Source: Rhodobacterales bacterium HKCCA1288
GTDB taxonomy: Bacteria > Pseudomonadota > Alphaproteobacteria > Rhodobacterales > Rhodobacteraceae
Direction of reading: 5' to 3'
Assembly (NCBI GenBank): GCA_015693905.1
Contig: CP065161.1
Coordinates: 1-64,000, forward strand
DNA: 64,000 bases
The notes under the pieces are model-generated. The model was not told the origin of the DNA and did no database searches. It worked only from the letters and a program-made list of their open reading frames with translations. Positions within the stretch are counted from its first letter, which is position 1. Every line of letters starts with the position of its first letter. A program made the position numbers and the translations under genes. Shown one piece after another: positions 29,303-38,715 of the stretch.

Positions 29303-30205
29303 TTGGGGGATCTGATCATCGCCCTTGAGGGCACGGCTGCGGGCGAACAATTGGCCCTGATCTTAGCCTTATGCGCAGCGCTGCTGCATGCGATTTTCGG
29401 CGCGTTGCAAAAGGGGCGGCATGACCCCCTGTTGTCACGCGGTGCGATTGATGCGGCGATGGTGGTTTTGGCAGGGCCTGTTGCCCTGTTCATCGTGCCA
29501 TGGCCCGAGCCGCATATGTGGCCGATTTTTGCGGGCATGTTCATCATCCATGCAGGCTATAAATGGGCGGTGCTGTCGGCCTATCGGCGTGGCGCCTATA
29601 CGGTGGTTTATCCCGTGATGCGGGGCACAGGCCCGCTCTTTACTGTGATCGGGGCGGGCATCTTGTTTGGCGAGGTCTTTACCCTTGGCCAATGGATTGG
29701 GGTGGGCGTTTTGATCACGGGGCTTTATGGGCTTGCTGCCTATAATATCGCCACGGTGACGATTGACCGCGAAACGCTGATCCCCGCCTTGGGATTTGCA
29801 GTGCTGACAGGGTTATTCGTGGCGCTTTACACCAATTATGATGCCTATGGCATTCGCGCCACCGCCGACCCTTTTACCTTTCTGGCATGGTTTTTCTTTA
29901 TTGATGGCTTTGCCATGCCTGGTTTTGCCTATGTCGCGTGGCGGCGTATGGCAAACCCGCCCGCGCTCTCAGGGCTGGCTTTGCGTGGGGTCATCGGGGC
30001 CTTGGTGGCATTCGGGTCTTTTGGGTCGGTCATGTTGGCCACGCGCCTTGATCATGTGGGCGAGGCTGCTGTGCTGCGCGAGACATCCACCGTGTTTGCC
30101 GCGCTGATTGGTTGGATTTTCCTCAAGGAAACCGTTGGCCCGCGGCGTTTGGCCCTTATGGGGTTGATTGCAGCGGGCGCGGTGATAGTTGAGGCAGCAG
30201 GCTAG
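29303..30205 (+). CDS. EamA/DMT-family transporter
   Basis: 300 aa. It starts at a TTG (29303) with GGAGG seven bases upstream; no nearby ATG keeps the first membrane helix. About ten hydrophobic helices in two EamA halves, with the second half ending WIFLKETVGPRRLALMGLIAAG, the characteristic EamA ending. Drug/metabolite transporter superfamily, inner membrane; substrate unknown. It lies 18 bp after ftsY and 15 bp before yciB, suggesting an ftsY-eamA-yciB operon. Confidence 0.85.
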   Translation: MGDLIIALEGTAAGEQLALILALCAALLHAIFGALQKGRHDPLLSRGAIDAAMVVLAGPVALFIVPWPEPHMWPIFAGMFIIHAGYKWAVLSAYRRGAYTVVYPVMRGTGPLFTVIGAGILFGEVFTLGQWIGVGVLITGLYGLAAYNIATVTIDRETLIPALGFAVLTGLFVALYTNYDAYGIRATADPFTFLAWFFFIDGFAMPGFAYVAWRRMANPPALSGLALRGVIGALVAFGSFGSVMLATRLDHVGEAAVLRETSTVFAALIGWIFLKETVGPRRLALMGLIAAGAVIVEAAG

Positions 30206-30220
30206 AAAAGGAACAGACCC

Positions 30221-30826
30221 ATGCAAAACGGAAAACCCATCGCGCCATGGTTGAAAACCACGCTAGAGCTTGGGCCTGTTTTGGGGTTTTTCGTTCTGTA
30301 TCTGTGGATCAAAGAGCAGACCTTCACCATTGCGGGGGTGGAGTATTCGGGCTTCATCATGGCGACCGCGCTGTTTATCCCCGTGATTGGCGCGGCAATC
30401 GCGGCCCTTTGGTATCTGACAGGGCATATCTCACGCATGCAGATATTCACCTTGGTTATGGTCGTGTTCTTTGGGGGGCTGACCATCTGGTTCAATGACG
30501 AGCGGTTTTTCAAGATGAAAACCACGCTTGTTTACGCAGTGTTTGCGGCCTTGTTGGGGATTGGCCTTCTGCGCGGGCAAAGCTGGCTCAAGGTGTTGAT
30601 GGGTGAATTTCTCAAGATGCGGGATGAAGGTTGGATGATCATCACCCGCCGTCTGACAGCCGTTTTCGCCGCAATGGCGGTTGCCAATGAGATCGTCTGG
30701 CGCAATTTTTCGGAACAGTTTTGGGTAACCTTTGAAACCTTCGCGCTGCCCGCCTTTTTGTTCGCGGCCTTTATGGCGCAAGCCAAGGTGATTGAGCGCT
30801 TCAGCGAGCCTTCGGACGAGGCTTAA
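30221..30826 (+). CDS. yciB: Inner-membrane septation protein YciB/IspZ
   Basis: 201 aa with about five membrane helices. The family signature is LGPVLGFFVLYLWIKEQTF near the start and LNDERFFKMKTT-like FNDERFFKMKTTLVYA in the middle. NEIVWRNFSEQFWVTFETF also matches IspZ family members. In enterobacteria YciB affects envelope integrity and septation. The 3' end overlaps the convergent rluB gene by 26 bp. Confidence 0.9.
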   Translation: MQNGKPIAPWLKTTLELGPVLGFFVLYLWIKEQTFTIAGVEYSGFIMATALFIPVIGAAIAALWYLTGHISRMQIFTLVMVVFFGGLTIWFNDERFFKMKTTLVYAVFAALLGIGLLRGQSWLKVLMGEFLKMRDEGWMIITRRLTAVFAAMAVANEIVWRNFSEQFWVTFETFALPAFLFAAFMAQAKVIERFSEPSDEA

Positions 30827-31676
30827 ACCCGCCCCGTTTGGCCGTCCCACCATCGCGCGTGGGGGGCGTAGATTTTTTGGGCGGCGCTTTGCGCAGCTTT
30901 CCCGTTTTGGGGCCAGTTTTGGCCTTCGCGTGCCCCTCAACCCGCACTTCTAGGCCCAGTTGATCCGCCAAGACGCGCGGTTTGATCTCTTCAACCTCGC
31001 CCGCTTTGAGTTCGCCCAAGCGAAACGGGCCGTAAGAGATGCGGATCAGCCGGTTGACCTCAAAACCAATCGCCTCCATCGCACGGCGAATTTCGCGGTT
31101 CTTTCCCTCGCGCAGGCCAATGGTGAGCCATGCATTGGCCCCTTGTTGGCGATCCAGTGAGACGCTCATGGGTTGAAATGTCTCGCCCTCGATGCTCAGG
31201 CCCTTGCGCAGAGGGGCAAAGGCCTCGTCATTGGGTTTTCCCTTAATGCGCACGCGATATTTGCGAAGCCATCCCGTAGAAGGCAATTCAAGTTTGCGCT
31301 TCAGGCCGCCATCATTCGTCAATAAAAGCAGACCTTCGGAATTCAGGTCGAGCCGCCCCACGGACATCACCCGTGGTAGTGTATCTGGCAAAGCGTCAAA
31401 GACGGTCTTGCGCCCCTTTTCATCCGCGGCGCTTGTGATCAGCCCCGCAGGTTTGTGATAGAGCCACAGGCGCGGGGCGGCGATCTCGGGCAGGGGGGCG
31501 TTGTCCACCTCGATGCGATCTTGCGCGGTCACATTTAGGGCAGGGCTGTCGATGACTTTGCCATTCACGCTGACGCGACCCTCGGCAATCATCCGCTCTG
31601 CCTCGCGGCGCGAGGCAATCCCTGCGCGGGACAGGCGTTTGGCGATCCGCTCGCCCTGTGGTGTGCTTGTGTTCAT
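30801..31676 (-). CDS. rluB: 23S rRNA pseudouridine synthase (RluB-type)
   Basis: 291 aa. N-terminal S4 RNA-binding domain (RLSRAGIASRREAERMI, VSVNGKVI). The catalytic domain of the RsuA/RluB/E/F family has the aspartate motif GRLDLNSEGLLLLTNDGG and TGWLRKYRVRIKG. The C-terminal tail is lysine/proline-rich (KAKTGPKTGKLRKAPPKK). It isomerises a uridine in 23S rRNA; the exact site (RluB versus RluE/F) is inferred from the presence of the S4 domain. AGGGAGGG precedes the ATG. Divergent from tadA with a 63-bp shared promoter gap. Confidence 0.87.
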   Translation of the reverse strand: MNTSTPQGERIAKRLSRAGIASRREAERMIAEGRVSVNGKVIDSPALNVTAQDRIEVDNAPLPEIAAPRLWLYHKPAGLITSAADEKGRKTVFDALPDTLPRVMSVGRLDLNSEGLLLLTNDGGLKRKLELPSTGWLRKYRVRIKGKPNDEAFAPLRKGLSIEGETFQPMSVSLDRQQGANAWLTIGLREGKNREIRRAMEAIGFEVNRLIRISYGPFRLGELKAGEVEEIKPRVLADQLGLEVRVEGHAKAKTGPKTGKLRKAPPKKSTPPTRDGGTAKRGGFKPRPKAR

Positions 31677-31739
31677 GTGCCCTCCCTAAGGGTTTGGCTT
31701 CTGCTTGGAAAGAGGCAGAAACTGAGGCATGAAGGGAAT

Positions 31740-32195
31740 ATGAACGAATTTCACAGCCATATGCCCCGCGCGCTTGATCTGGCGCGACAGGCCGCCTTGC
31801 AGGGTGAGGTGCCTGTTGGTGCCGTGATCATCAAGGATGGCGCGGTAATTGCCGAAGCCCGCAACGAGATGCGCGCGCGTCATGACCCGACCGCCCATGC
31901 CGAGATGCTCGCCATTCGTGCCGCTTGTGCCGCATTGGGGCAGGAACGCCTTACAGGATGCGATATTTGGGTCAGTCTTGAGCCTTGCCCTGCCTGTGCA
32001 GGGGCCATTGCCGCAGCACGCCTGTCGCGTCTTTATTATGCGGCTTCTGATCCGAAATCGGGCGGCGTGGCGCAGGGGCCATGTGTCTTTGACCACCCCC
32101 AATCGCATTGGAAGCCTGAGATATATTCTGGCATAATGGAGAATGAGGCAGCCGCACTCTTGCGCGCGTTCTTCGCAGCCAAGCGAGACGAGTGA
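31740..32195 (+). CDS. tadA: tRNA-specific adenosine deaminase TadA
   Basis: 151 aa from ATG 31740 (upstream frame not conserved; GAAGGGAAT serves as ribosome site). Zn-dependent deaminase converting A34 to inosine in tRNA-Arg(ACG). The catalytic HAE is at residues 53-55, zinc cysteines PCPAC at 82-86, and GAVIIKDGAVIAEARN and FDHPQSHWKPEIYSGI agree with TadA. It ends 15 bp before the 3' end of the minus-strand RNase P RNA. Confidence 0.94.
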   Translation: MNEFHSHMPRALDLARQAALQGEVPVGAVIIKDGAVIAEARNEMRARHDPTAHAEMLAIRAACAALGQERLTGCDIWVSLEPCPACAGAIAAARLSRLYYAASDPKSGGVAQGPCVFDHPQSHWKPEIYSGIMENEAAALLRAFFAAKRDE

Positions 32196-32210
32196 TGGCC
32201 GACAGAATAT

Positions 32211-32592
32211 GCGCGGAGGGCCTATAAGCCGGATTCTGTCTTGCCCCTTGCGGGGCATGGATGACCATTCCTCTGGGCGATCTGTTGCCAGATCACTCTA
32301 GCTGCCAACCCGGATCGCACGGGGCAGAAGCGGCCCTGAAAGGTTGCCCTTTCCAACGATCCCTATTTGGCATTGCTCCCGGTGGGGCTTGCCGTGCCGC
32401 CCGTGTCACCACGCGCGCGGTGGGCTCTTACCCCACCGTTTCACCTTTTCCCAAGGCCGAAGTCTTGGGTAGTTTCATTTCTGTGGCGCTTTCCGTCAGA
32501 TTGCTCTGCCTAGGCGTTACCTAGCACCGTTGCCTCTTGGAGTCCGGACTTTCCTCGAACATTGCTGCCCGCAGTCATCCAGCCCTCCGCGC
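32211..32592 (-). ncRNA. rnpB: RNase P RNA, bacterial class A
   Basis: About 382 nt on the minus strand. Ends pair as P1: GCGCGGAGGG at the 5' end (32592 downward) with CCCTCCGCGC at the 3' end (plus-strand copy at 32211-32220). The 5' conserved CR-I block reads GAGGAAAGTCCGGACTCC on the minus strand, within 32537-32561. The 3' region contains the CCA-contacting GGGGCA...ATAAGCCGG signature. It is the catalytic RNA that matures tRNA 5' ends. It lies between tadA and the amidase gene. Confidence 0.95.
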
Positions 32593-32602
32593 AAGAGGCG
32601 CT

Positions 32603-33295
32603 TTAGGTGACGCGGCCCGCGCGGTCAACGCCAAAGCGCGCCGCCAAATCAGCCGCAATCGCGCAATCCCATCCGTCAAGCGGCGCGGCTTTTGCCAAAG
32701 CATGGGGGCGATACCTGCGCCGCAGCGTGTCGCGCATAAGGTCGAGATCCTCCACATGATACCCAATTTGCGCGCAATCATTCATAAAGCGCTGCGGGTC
32801 TATCGCCAAAGGCGCGCGGGGCTTTGGCATTACGGCGAGGCCTTCATGCGCAAGCCGTGCCCAATCAAATCGTGGGCCTGGGTCAATCTTGCGCCCTGCG
32901 GCCAGATCAGAATGGCCGATAACGCCTTCGGGCGGAATATCCCAACGGGCCATGATCCCGCGCAGTAGATCACCAAGGCAGGCCATTTGTGGTTCGGAAA
33001 ACGGGCTAAATCCGCAATTGTCCAATTCAATTCCGATAGAGTGGGAATTTACGTCCACGATCCCGCGCCAAGCCCCCGCGCCCGCATGCCATGCCCGCAT
33101 CGCCTCATCCACCAAAGCGTGGCATCCGCCATCACGCCCAATAAGATAATGCGCCGAAACCTCGCGGGATGGGTCGCAGAGCGCGCGCGCTGCCCCCTCG
33201 CAATCCTCCATCGCGGTATAATGGATCACGATCAAAGAGGGGGTTGCCCCCTCGCGCCTTGGCCCGAAATTCGGGCTTTGGCGGGGCAGGCTCAT
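32603..33295 (-). CDS. N-acetylmuramoyl-L-alanine amidase (Amidase_2, AmpD/AmiD-like)
   Basis: 230 aa from ATG 33295. Zn-dependent amidase fold: LIVIHYTAMEDCEGAA (first Zn histidine), SAHYLIGRDGG, IGIELDNCG, and GVIGHSDLAAGRKIDPGPRFDW with the second histidine and catalytic lysine/aspartate. It cleaves between MurNAc and the stem peptide in muropeptides. No N-terminal signal is obvious, which favours an AmpD-like cytoplasmic role in recycling, but an exported form via an alternative upstream start is not excluded. Its ATG overlaps the stop of the upstream lipoprotein gene by 4 bp, so the two are translationally coupled. Confidence 0.88.
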   Translation of the reverse strand: MSLPRQSPNFGPRREGATPSLIVIHYTAMEDCEGAARALCDPSREVSAHYLIGRDGGCHALVDEAMRAWHAGAGAWRGIVDVNSHSIGIELDNCGFSPFSEPQMACLGDLLRGIMARWDIPPEGVIGHSDLAAGRKIDPGPRFDWARLAHEGLAVMPKPRAPLAIDPQRFMNDCAQIGYHVEDLDLMRDTLRRRYRPHALAKAAPLDGWDCAIAADLAARFGVDRAGRVT

Positions 33296-34170
33296 TGGGT
33301 CGCACGCGCGGCTTGGGCCGCCGCGCGATAGGGTGCAGGATCCCATCCGCAGGCATAGCCATCCCCATCAGGGTCAAGCACCATTGGGTCGCGATTGGGC
33401 CCGCCGCGCGCTAAGAAATCTTCTTGCGCGAGATCATCCCCGCGATAGGCCGCACAGTTTTCCGCATGTCGCCCCCGACCCAAGGGGGAACGGGCATAAA
33501 CCCGTTGCCCCATCGGATGGCTCGTTGCCAAGGCGTAATTCAACACCGATGGGCCAACCGTTTGGGGGCGCTCAGGCACGGGTTCAGGTGCCACCACTAC
33601 CAATTGTTGCTGCATCCGTGCGCGCCGTTCGGCGTCTGATTCAATTGTCTCACGCGCGGACACCGCGTTGAAATCCTGTTCGTCAGAAATCCCACGGGGT
33701 GTTGCAGATCTCGGGGGTGCAGATACGGGTGCCGCAGAGGCAATGGTTGTCACAGCGACAGATGGCGTGGATGCCGCAGGCGCGGGGGCGGCGATAGCGT
33801 GCGCGCCTTGTTGTGAGACCGCCTGTGGCGCGGCGGCCTCAATGGCCGCGCGGGCGCGGGCCGCTAAAATTTGATCTTGCGTCAAAACGGGTGCTGCGGG
33901 TGCGGCAGCATTGGCCACGATCGGCGCCGTTTGCGGCGCGGTGATTGCCTGTGGCGGTGTTCGCAAGGCCTCGCGCCGTGCAGCCTCGGCGGCGAGATAG
34001 CTTTGATAATCGTTGAACCCAACCCCTTTGGCGACATCATTGGGGGCAGAGACGCATCCACTTCCCCCAATTCCTACGGCCACAAGCAATGCCCCCACGC
34101 GCAGCTTGTCCCGCAAATTTGCGGAATGCCCGACCTTAAACCCCATCACTGCCTCATAAGCTTTTTGCAT
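33292..34170 (-). CDS. Putative lipoprotein with excalibur-like calcium-binding C-terminus
   Basis: 292 aa. After a short cytoplasmic start there is a hydrophobic stretch (VGALLVAVGIGGSGC) ending in a lipobox-like GSGC near residue 39. The middle is a long Ala/Pro-rich low-complexity linker. The C-terminal 80 residues contain a cysteine pair and the excalibur-type loop DPDGDGYACGWDPAPYR, an acidic EF-hand-like calcium site. The start could also be the ATG eight codons in. Function unknown; coupling to the downstream amidase suggests an envelope role, for example localising to or sensing peptidoglycan (inference). Confidence 0.75.
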   Translation of the reverse strand: MQKAYEAVMGFKVGHSANLRDKLRVGALLVAVGIGGSGCVSAPNDVAKGVGFNDYQSYLAAEAARREALRTPPQAITAPQTAPIVANAAAPAAPVLTQDQILAARARAAIEAAAPQAVSQQGAHAIAAPAPAASTPSVAVTTIASAAPVSAPPRSATPRGISDEQDFNAVSARETIESDAERRARMQQQLVVVAPEPVPERPQTVGPSVLNYALATSHPMGQRVYARSPLGRGRHAENCAAYRGDDLAQEDFLARGGPNRDPMVLDPDGDGYACGWDPAPYRAAAQAARATQ

Positions 34171-34185
34171 ATTTATGCAGAAAGC

Positions 34186-35670
34186 TTACCACCATTTATT
34201 GGGTTTGGCTACAAATCCCGCCGCAGTTTCCAGCGCGTAGGCGGTGTTGAGCAAATCACCCTCTTCAAAGGGGCGGCCGATCAATTGCAGACCCAAAGGC
34301 AGGCCCGCACTGCTCAACCCTGTGGGCAGGGCCACACCTGGCAGGCCCGCAAGGTTCACGGTGACTGTGAACACATCGTTGAGATACATCTCAACAGGGT
34401 CAGCCACCTCTTTCCCCAACTCAAACGCCGCCGATGGTGTGGCGGGTGTCAGGATTGCATCAACGCCTGCGGCAAATACCTCGTCAAAATCGCGCTTGAT
34501 CAGGCTGCGCACACGGCGCGCGCGGTTGTAATAGGCATCGTAAAACCCTGCTGATAGCACATAGGTGCCGATCATGATCCGCCGCTTTACCTCGGCACCA
34601 AAGCCTTCGGCGCGGGTTTTCTCGTAGAGTTCTGTAATGCCGTCCCCTTGGGACAGTTCCGCGCGATAGCCAAAGCGCACCCCATCATAGCGCGCAAGGT
34701 TTGACGAGGCCTCGGCTGGTGCGATCACGTAATAGGCGGGCAGAGCGTATTTTGTATGCGGCAGCGAGATGTCGCGCAGTTCTGCACCTGCATCTTTCAG
34801 CATCGCAGCGCCATCGGCCCAAAGTTTCTCAATCTCTTCAGGCATCCCATCAACACGATATTCGCGCGGGATGCCGATGGTTTTGCCCCGAATATCACCC
34901 GTCAGAAGTGCTTCGAAATCGGGAACGGGCAGATCGGCGGATGTGCTGTCTTTGGGGTCATGCCCCATCATCGCGGCCCCCATGATTGCGGCGTCCCGCA
35001 CCGTTTTGGTCATTGGCCCTGCTTGATCAAGGCTAGAGGCAAAGGCGACAATCCCCCAGCGCGAGCAGCGCCCATAGGTGGGTTTCAGACCTACTGTGCC
35101 CGTGAAGGCGGCAGGTTGGCGGATTGACCCGCCCGTATCCGTGCCAGTGGCCCCCAGGCAGAGGTCAGCCGCAACCGCGGCAGCCGATCCCCCAGAAGAT
35201 CCACCGGGTGTCAGGTTTTGATCGCTGCCGTTCGCGCGCCACGGGTTGACCGCTGGCCCGTAAACAGAGGTTTCGTTGGACGACCCCATGGCAAACTCAT
35301 CCATATTAAGTTTGCCCAACATGACCGCGCCTGCATCGCGCAATTGCGCTGAGACGGTCGATTCATATTCAGGCCGAAAGCCTGACAGAATTTTTGACGC
35401 GGCTTGGCTCTCGACCCCTTCGGTGCAGAACAGGTCTTTGATCCCAATAGGAATGCCGCAAAGGGCGGGCGCATCGCCCGATTTGATCCGCTGATCTGCG
35501 GCCTCGGCGCGGGCAAGCGCAAGATCGGGGGTGTTATGGACGAAGGCGCCAAGCGCGCTGCTGCCCTCAATCGCGCTGAGGCAGGCATTGGTCAATTCAA
35601 CTGCTGTGGTCTCGCCACGGCGCAGGGCATCGCGCGCCTCGGCAATGGTCAATTTGTTCAGATCAGACAT
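34186..35670 (-). CDS. gatA: Asp-tRNA(Asn)/Glu-tRNA(Gln) amidotransferase subunit A
   Basis: 494 aa amidase-signature protein. Ser-Ser-Lys triad context: lysine in [15 protein letters not shown]; serines in [17 protein letters not shown] and [15 protein letters not shown]. It releases ammonia from glutamine for transamidation of mischarged Glu-tRNA(Gln). Overlaps the gatC stop as TGATG; an upstream GTG is possible but unnecessary. gatB is not in the window, so the complex is encoded at two places, as is common in Rhodobacterales. Confidence 0.95.
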   Translation of the reverse strand: MSDLNKLTIAEARDALRRGETTAVELTNACLSAIEGSSALGAFVHNTPDLALARAEAADQRIKSGDAPALCGIPIGIKDLFCTEGVESQAASKILSGFRPEYESTVSAQLRDAGAVMLGKLNMDEFAMGSSNETSVYGPAVNPWRANGSDQNLTPGGSSGGSAAAVAADLCLGATGTDTGGSIRQPAAFTGTVGLKPTYGRCSRWGIVAFASSLDQAGPMTKTVRDAAIMGAAMMGHDPKDSTSADLPVPDFEALLTGDIRGKTIGIPREYRVDGMPEEIEKLWADGAAMLKDAGAELRDISLPHTKYALPAYYVIAPAEASSNLARYDGVRFGYRAELSQGDGITELYEKTRAEGFGAEVKRRIMIGTYVLSAGFYDAYYNRARRVRSLIKRDFDEVFAAGVDAILTPATPSAAFELGKEVADPVEMYLNDVFTVTVNLAGLPGVALPTGLSSAGLPLGLQLIGRPFEEGDLLNTAYALETAAGFVAKPNKWW

Positions 35671-35957
35671 CACTCAACCACCTTTGGCACGGCAAAAAAT
35701 CCTTCGCGCGCATCGGGCGCGTTCGACAAAACCTTGGATTGTTGATTGCCATCCGTCACCTCATCTACACGCGCCTTAAGGCGCTGTGGCGTGACCGATG
35801 TCATCGGCTCAACATCGCTGACATCCAGTTCTGAGAGTTGCTCAATAAAGCCCAAGATCGCGTTGAATTCGGACGCTAGGCTTGGCAATTCGGCAGGGTC
35901 AACCTTGATGCGGGCAAGTTTCGCCACGCGGGCTGCGGTGTCGGTGTCAATTGACAT
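35670..35957 (-). CDS. gatC: Asp-tRNA(Asn)/Glu-tRNA(Gln) amidotransferase subunit C
   Basis: 95 aa, the typical size. Visible GatC features: [20 protein letters not shown] near the N-terminus, the [21 protein letters not shown] segment (split for length), and the C-terminal [12 protein letters not shown]. It stabilises GatA and forms the belt around the GatAB complex. Upstream of and overlapping gatA, forming a gatCA operon. Confidence 0.94.
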   Translation of the reverse strand: MSIDTDTAARVAKLARIKVDPAELPSLASEFNAILGFIEQLSELDVSDVEPMTSVTPQRLKARVDEVTDGNQQSKVLSNAPDAREGFFAVPKVVE

Positions 35958-36124
35958 CGTAATATCCCTTCTGTTCTGTCAGGCGCGGGTTTAGCGGGGC
36001 AGGGGCAGCACTGCAAGCGGCCACGCGCAGAAAACCCGTTAGGTGAACCGAACACTTGGCGGGTCGTCATCTGACTGTCACAGTGTCACGCCATAGCCGT
36101 GATCCGTAGTATAGGTGCGCCAGC

Positions 36125-37390
36125 ATGAGCGAAAATCAACACCCCCCCAGTCTGAGCGCGCTTTTCGCGGTTTTTGCGCGCATTGGGGTTTTGTCCTTTG
36201 GCGGGCCCGCCGCGCAAATCGCCTTGATGCATCGTGAGTTGGTCGAGCAGCGCAATTGGTTGAGCGAACGACAATTTCTTGCGGCACTGTCCTTCACCAT
36301 GCTTTTGCCCGGGCCAGAGGCTATGCAACTGGCCACTTATGCAGGGTGGCGCTTGCGCGGCACTTTGGGTGGCTTGATCGGTGGGGGACTTTTCGTCTTA
36401 CCGGGTGCTGCGGTGATCATGGCCTTAAGCGCGCTTTATGTGGGCTTTGGTCAGCTGCCGCTTATGGCGGCGCTGTTCTTGGGCATCAAGGCAGCGGTGA
36501 TTGTGATTGTCATCCAAGCCTTTTTGAACCTGTCAAAGCGCGCCTTAAAGGGGGCCGTTGCCGTGTGGATTGCGGGACTGGCATTTACGGCACTGTTCGT
36601 ATTTGATCTGCCCTTTCCTTTGGTGATCGCAGGGGCGGCGCTGATTGGCTATTTGGGTTGGATCACGCCGATTGCGGCGGCGGCAGACCTGCCGCAAGGG
36701 CGCCCGTCCAACAGCGGTGCTCATCTGGCGATCTGGGGCGGGTTGTGGGCCGCGCCCTTGGGGCTTTTATACCTGATAGCGCCTGAGGGGCTGTTGTTGG
36801 AGGTTGGGCTTTTCTTCTCGAAACTGGCGCTTGTGACCTTTGGCGGGGCTTACGCGGTCTTGGCCTATATGGTGCAGCAAGTTGTCGGGGATTTTGGATG
36901 GCTCACCACAGGGCAGATGATGGATGCTTTGGGCTTGGCTGAAACCACGCCTGGGCCGCTGATATTGGTGACGCAATTTGTTGGCTTCCTTGCAGGGTTT
37001 GGCACCTATGGGTGGGCAGGTGCGGTCACTGCCGCGGTTTTGACCCTTTGGGTGACGTTCATACCCTGCTTCTTGTGGATATTCCTATTCGCGCCACAAG
37101 TGGATCGCTTGGTCGCATGGCCCAAGCTAAAGGCCGCGCTTGACGGGGTTATGGCGGCGGTTGTTGGGGTTATTGCCAATTTGTCTGTGTGGTTCGCGCT
37201 GCATGTCTGGTTTGAAACGGTCACGCGCGACAACGGGCTGTGGCTGCCTGATTGGGCGAGCCTTGATTTGGCTGCCGTGATCTTGACCCTTCTCGCGGCA
37301 ATCTTACTGCTGTGGCAGAAGATGGGCCTGATCCGCGTTCTTGTGATTATGGCGGGGGCGGGCGCGCTTATTTCCCCGTTTTTCGGTTGA
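36125..37390 (+). CDS. chrA: Chromate transporter ChrA (CHR family, long form)
   Basis: 421 aa with about 12 hydrophobic segments and two homologous halves. The N-half signature is FARIGVLSFGGPAAQIALMH with LLPGPEAMQLATYAGWRL. The C-half repeats it as FFSKLALVTFGGAYAVLAYM and GLAETTPGPLILVTQFVGFLAG, split here. The bidomain architecture is that of LCHR proteins, inner-membrane carriers that export chromate in characterised members; other oxyanion substrates are possible. Starts with ATG, 167 bp from gatC, divergent. No neighbouring chrB regulator. Confidence 0.9.
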   Translation: MSENQHPPSLSALFAVFARIGVLSFGGPAAQIALMHRELVEQRNWLSERQFLAALSFTMLLPGPEAMQLATYAGWRLRGTLGGLIGGGLFVLPGAAVIMALSALYVGFGQLPLMAALFLGIKAAVIVIVIQAFLNLSKRALKGAVAVWIAGLAFTALFVFDLPFPLVIAGAALIGYLGWITPIAAAADLPQGRPSNSGAHLAIWGGLWAAPLGLLYLIAPEGLLLEVGLFFSKLALVTFGGAYAVLAYMVQQVVGDFGWLTTGQMMDALGLAETTPGPLILVTQFVGFLAGFGTYGWAGAVTAAVLTLWVTFIPCFLWIFLFAPQVDRLVAWPKLKAALDGVMAAVVGVIANLSVWFALHVWFETVTRDNGLWLPDWASLDLAAVILTLLAAILLLWQKMGLIRVLVIMAGAGALISPFFG

Positions 37391-37480
37391 CACCTGCCGC
37401 CCCGTCAGTAAAAGCGCCCAAACAGAATTATCTCGCGCGCGGATTCTCGCGCCGATCAACGCCGTTCAAGGAGCAACGCC

Positions 37481-37648
37481 ATGGCGAAGCCGACCACGAT
37501 TAAAATCCGCCTGAACTCCACGGCGGGTACAGGCCACTTCTATGTGACCAAGAAAAACGCACGCACAATGACCGAGAAAATGACAGCGCGCAAATACGAC
37601 CCAGTCGTGCGCAAGCATGTCGAATATAAAGAAGGTAAGATCAAATAA
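37481..37648 (+). CDS. rpmG: 50S ribosomal protein L33
   Basis: 55 aa, too short for most ORF filters. The protein begins [18 protein letters not shown], continues [15 protein letters not shown] and ends EYKEGKIK, all standard for bacterial L33. It is the cysteine-free (zinc-independent) form. AAGGAG lies eight bases before the ATG, and a strong terminator follows 24 bp after the stop, so it is a monocistronic gene. Confidence 0.96.
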   Translation: MAKPTTIKIRLNSTAGTGHFYVTKKNARTMTEKMTARKYDPVVRKHVEYKEGKIK

Positions 37649-37672
37649 GATCTGCCTCTCTTGGGTATACAT

Positions 37673-37704
37673 AAAAAAGCCGCGCCTGATTGCGCGGCTT
37701 TTTT
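37673..37704 (+). terminator. Intrinsic terminator after rpmG
   Basis: AAAAAAGCCGCGC (37673-37685), CTGATT loop, GCGCGGCTTTTTT (37692-37704). Perfect stem with U-tract on the plus strand and A-tract on the other side, so it can work in both directions. Confidence 0.92.
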
Positions 37705-37727
37705 ATTGGCGTGATACAGCAATGGAA

Positions 37728-37757
37728 AAGGGCCGCACTGTTCATGCGGCCCTTCAT
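37728..37757 (-). terminator. Terminator hairpin after the BI-1 gene
   Basis: AAGGGCCGC (37728-37736) pairs with GCGGCCCTT (37746-37754). On the minus strand the stem is followed by a short T-run (TTTTCC). It sits 24 bp beyond the end of the minus-strand BI-1 gene. It is adjacent to the rpmG terminator, giving two back-to-back terminators between convergent genes. Confidence 0.78.
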
Positions 37758-37780
37758 TTTTGGATATGTGCCCTGAAGGC

Positions 37781-38521
37781 TTATTCGCGGTTACCCAAGA
37801 ATTGCAGCAGGAACATGAACATATTGATAAAGTCGAGATAGAGGCGCAACGCCCCCATAATCGCGGATTTGTTCAGCCATTCCTGATCGCCATGCACGGC
37901 ATGGTCGATATATTCTTGTTTGATGGACTGGGTGTCATAGGCAGTCAGACCTGCGAAGATCAGCACGCCCAAAATGGTGATTGCGAAATGGATCGCGGGT
38001 GAGCCCAAGAAAATATTGATGATCGAGGCCACAATCAGGCCGATCACGCCCATCATCAAGAATGTACCCCAGCCGCTGAGATCCTTTTTGGTGGTGTAGC
38101 CATAAAGGCTAAGCCCCGCAAAGGCGATGGCGGTGGTCAGGAAGGTCTGTGTGATGGACACGCCTGTGAACACAGCAAAGATCCACGAGATGGAGATACC
38201 CATCACGGCAGCGAAGGCATAGAAGAACAACTGCGCTGCTGCAGCAGACAAGCGGTTCACCGCCGCGCCAAAGGCAAAGACCATGATCAGCGGCGCGAAC
38301 ATGGCAATCCAGCCAAGGATATTGGGCTGCATCGTGATCGGGTCGCGGAATAGGGCGTTCAGCGCAGGGTTGCTGCCGATTGCCCAAGCAGCGCCTGCGG
38401 TCATGACCATGCCTACGGACATGGTGCCGTAGACCTTGTTCATATGGGCGCGCAAGCCCTGATCAATCTGCGCTGCATTGGCCGAGGCCGCTGCCGAGCG
38501 CATCGTTTGATATGGTGCCAT
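37781..38521 (-). CDS. Bax inhibitor-1 / YccA family membrane protein
   Basis: 246 aa with seven hydrophobic helices. Family signs: HMNKVYGTMSVGMVMTAGAAW at the start of the membrane domain (split), FAGLSLYGYTTKKDLSGWGTF, and the C-terminal ITILGVLIFAGLTAYDTQSIK. The conserved acidic residue is in that last helix, followed by the loop LRLYLDFINMFMFLLQFLG. BI-1 homologues are proton/calcium leak channels or FtsH-interacting proteins (YccA). Ribosome site GGAGGGATCA precedes the ATG. Confidence 0.9.
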   Translation of the reverse strand: MAPYQTMRSAAASANAAQIDQGLRAHMNKVYGTMSVGMVMTAGAAWAIGSNPALNALFRDPITMQPNILGWIAMFAPLIMVFAFGAAVNRLSAAAAQLFFYAFAAVMGISISWIFAVFTGVSITQTFLTTAIAFAGLSLYGYTTKKDLSGWGTFLMMGVIGLIVASIINIFLGSPAIHFAITILGVLIFAGLTAYDTQSIKQEYIDHAVHGDQEWLNKSAIMGALRLYLDFINMFMFLLQFLGNRE

Positions 38522-38715
38522 TGATCCCTCCTACAGAGATGGCTGTCACGGTCAAAAAGGGTGGCAAAGCCGCCCCTTGGGGTCGCAGGCGGCACTCTGC
38601 CGCCCGTCCTTGGCCTTAATATTGGCAAGAAGGGCTATTTTTTCAAGTGAAAGCTATGCAAAACACACTCAAAGGTTTGATAGTTTTTTCCTATCACGTA
38701 AGCCTGCGATAGGTA

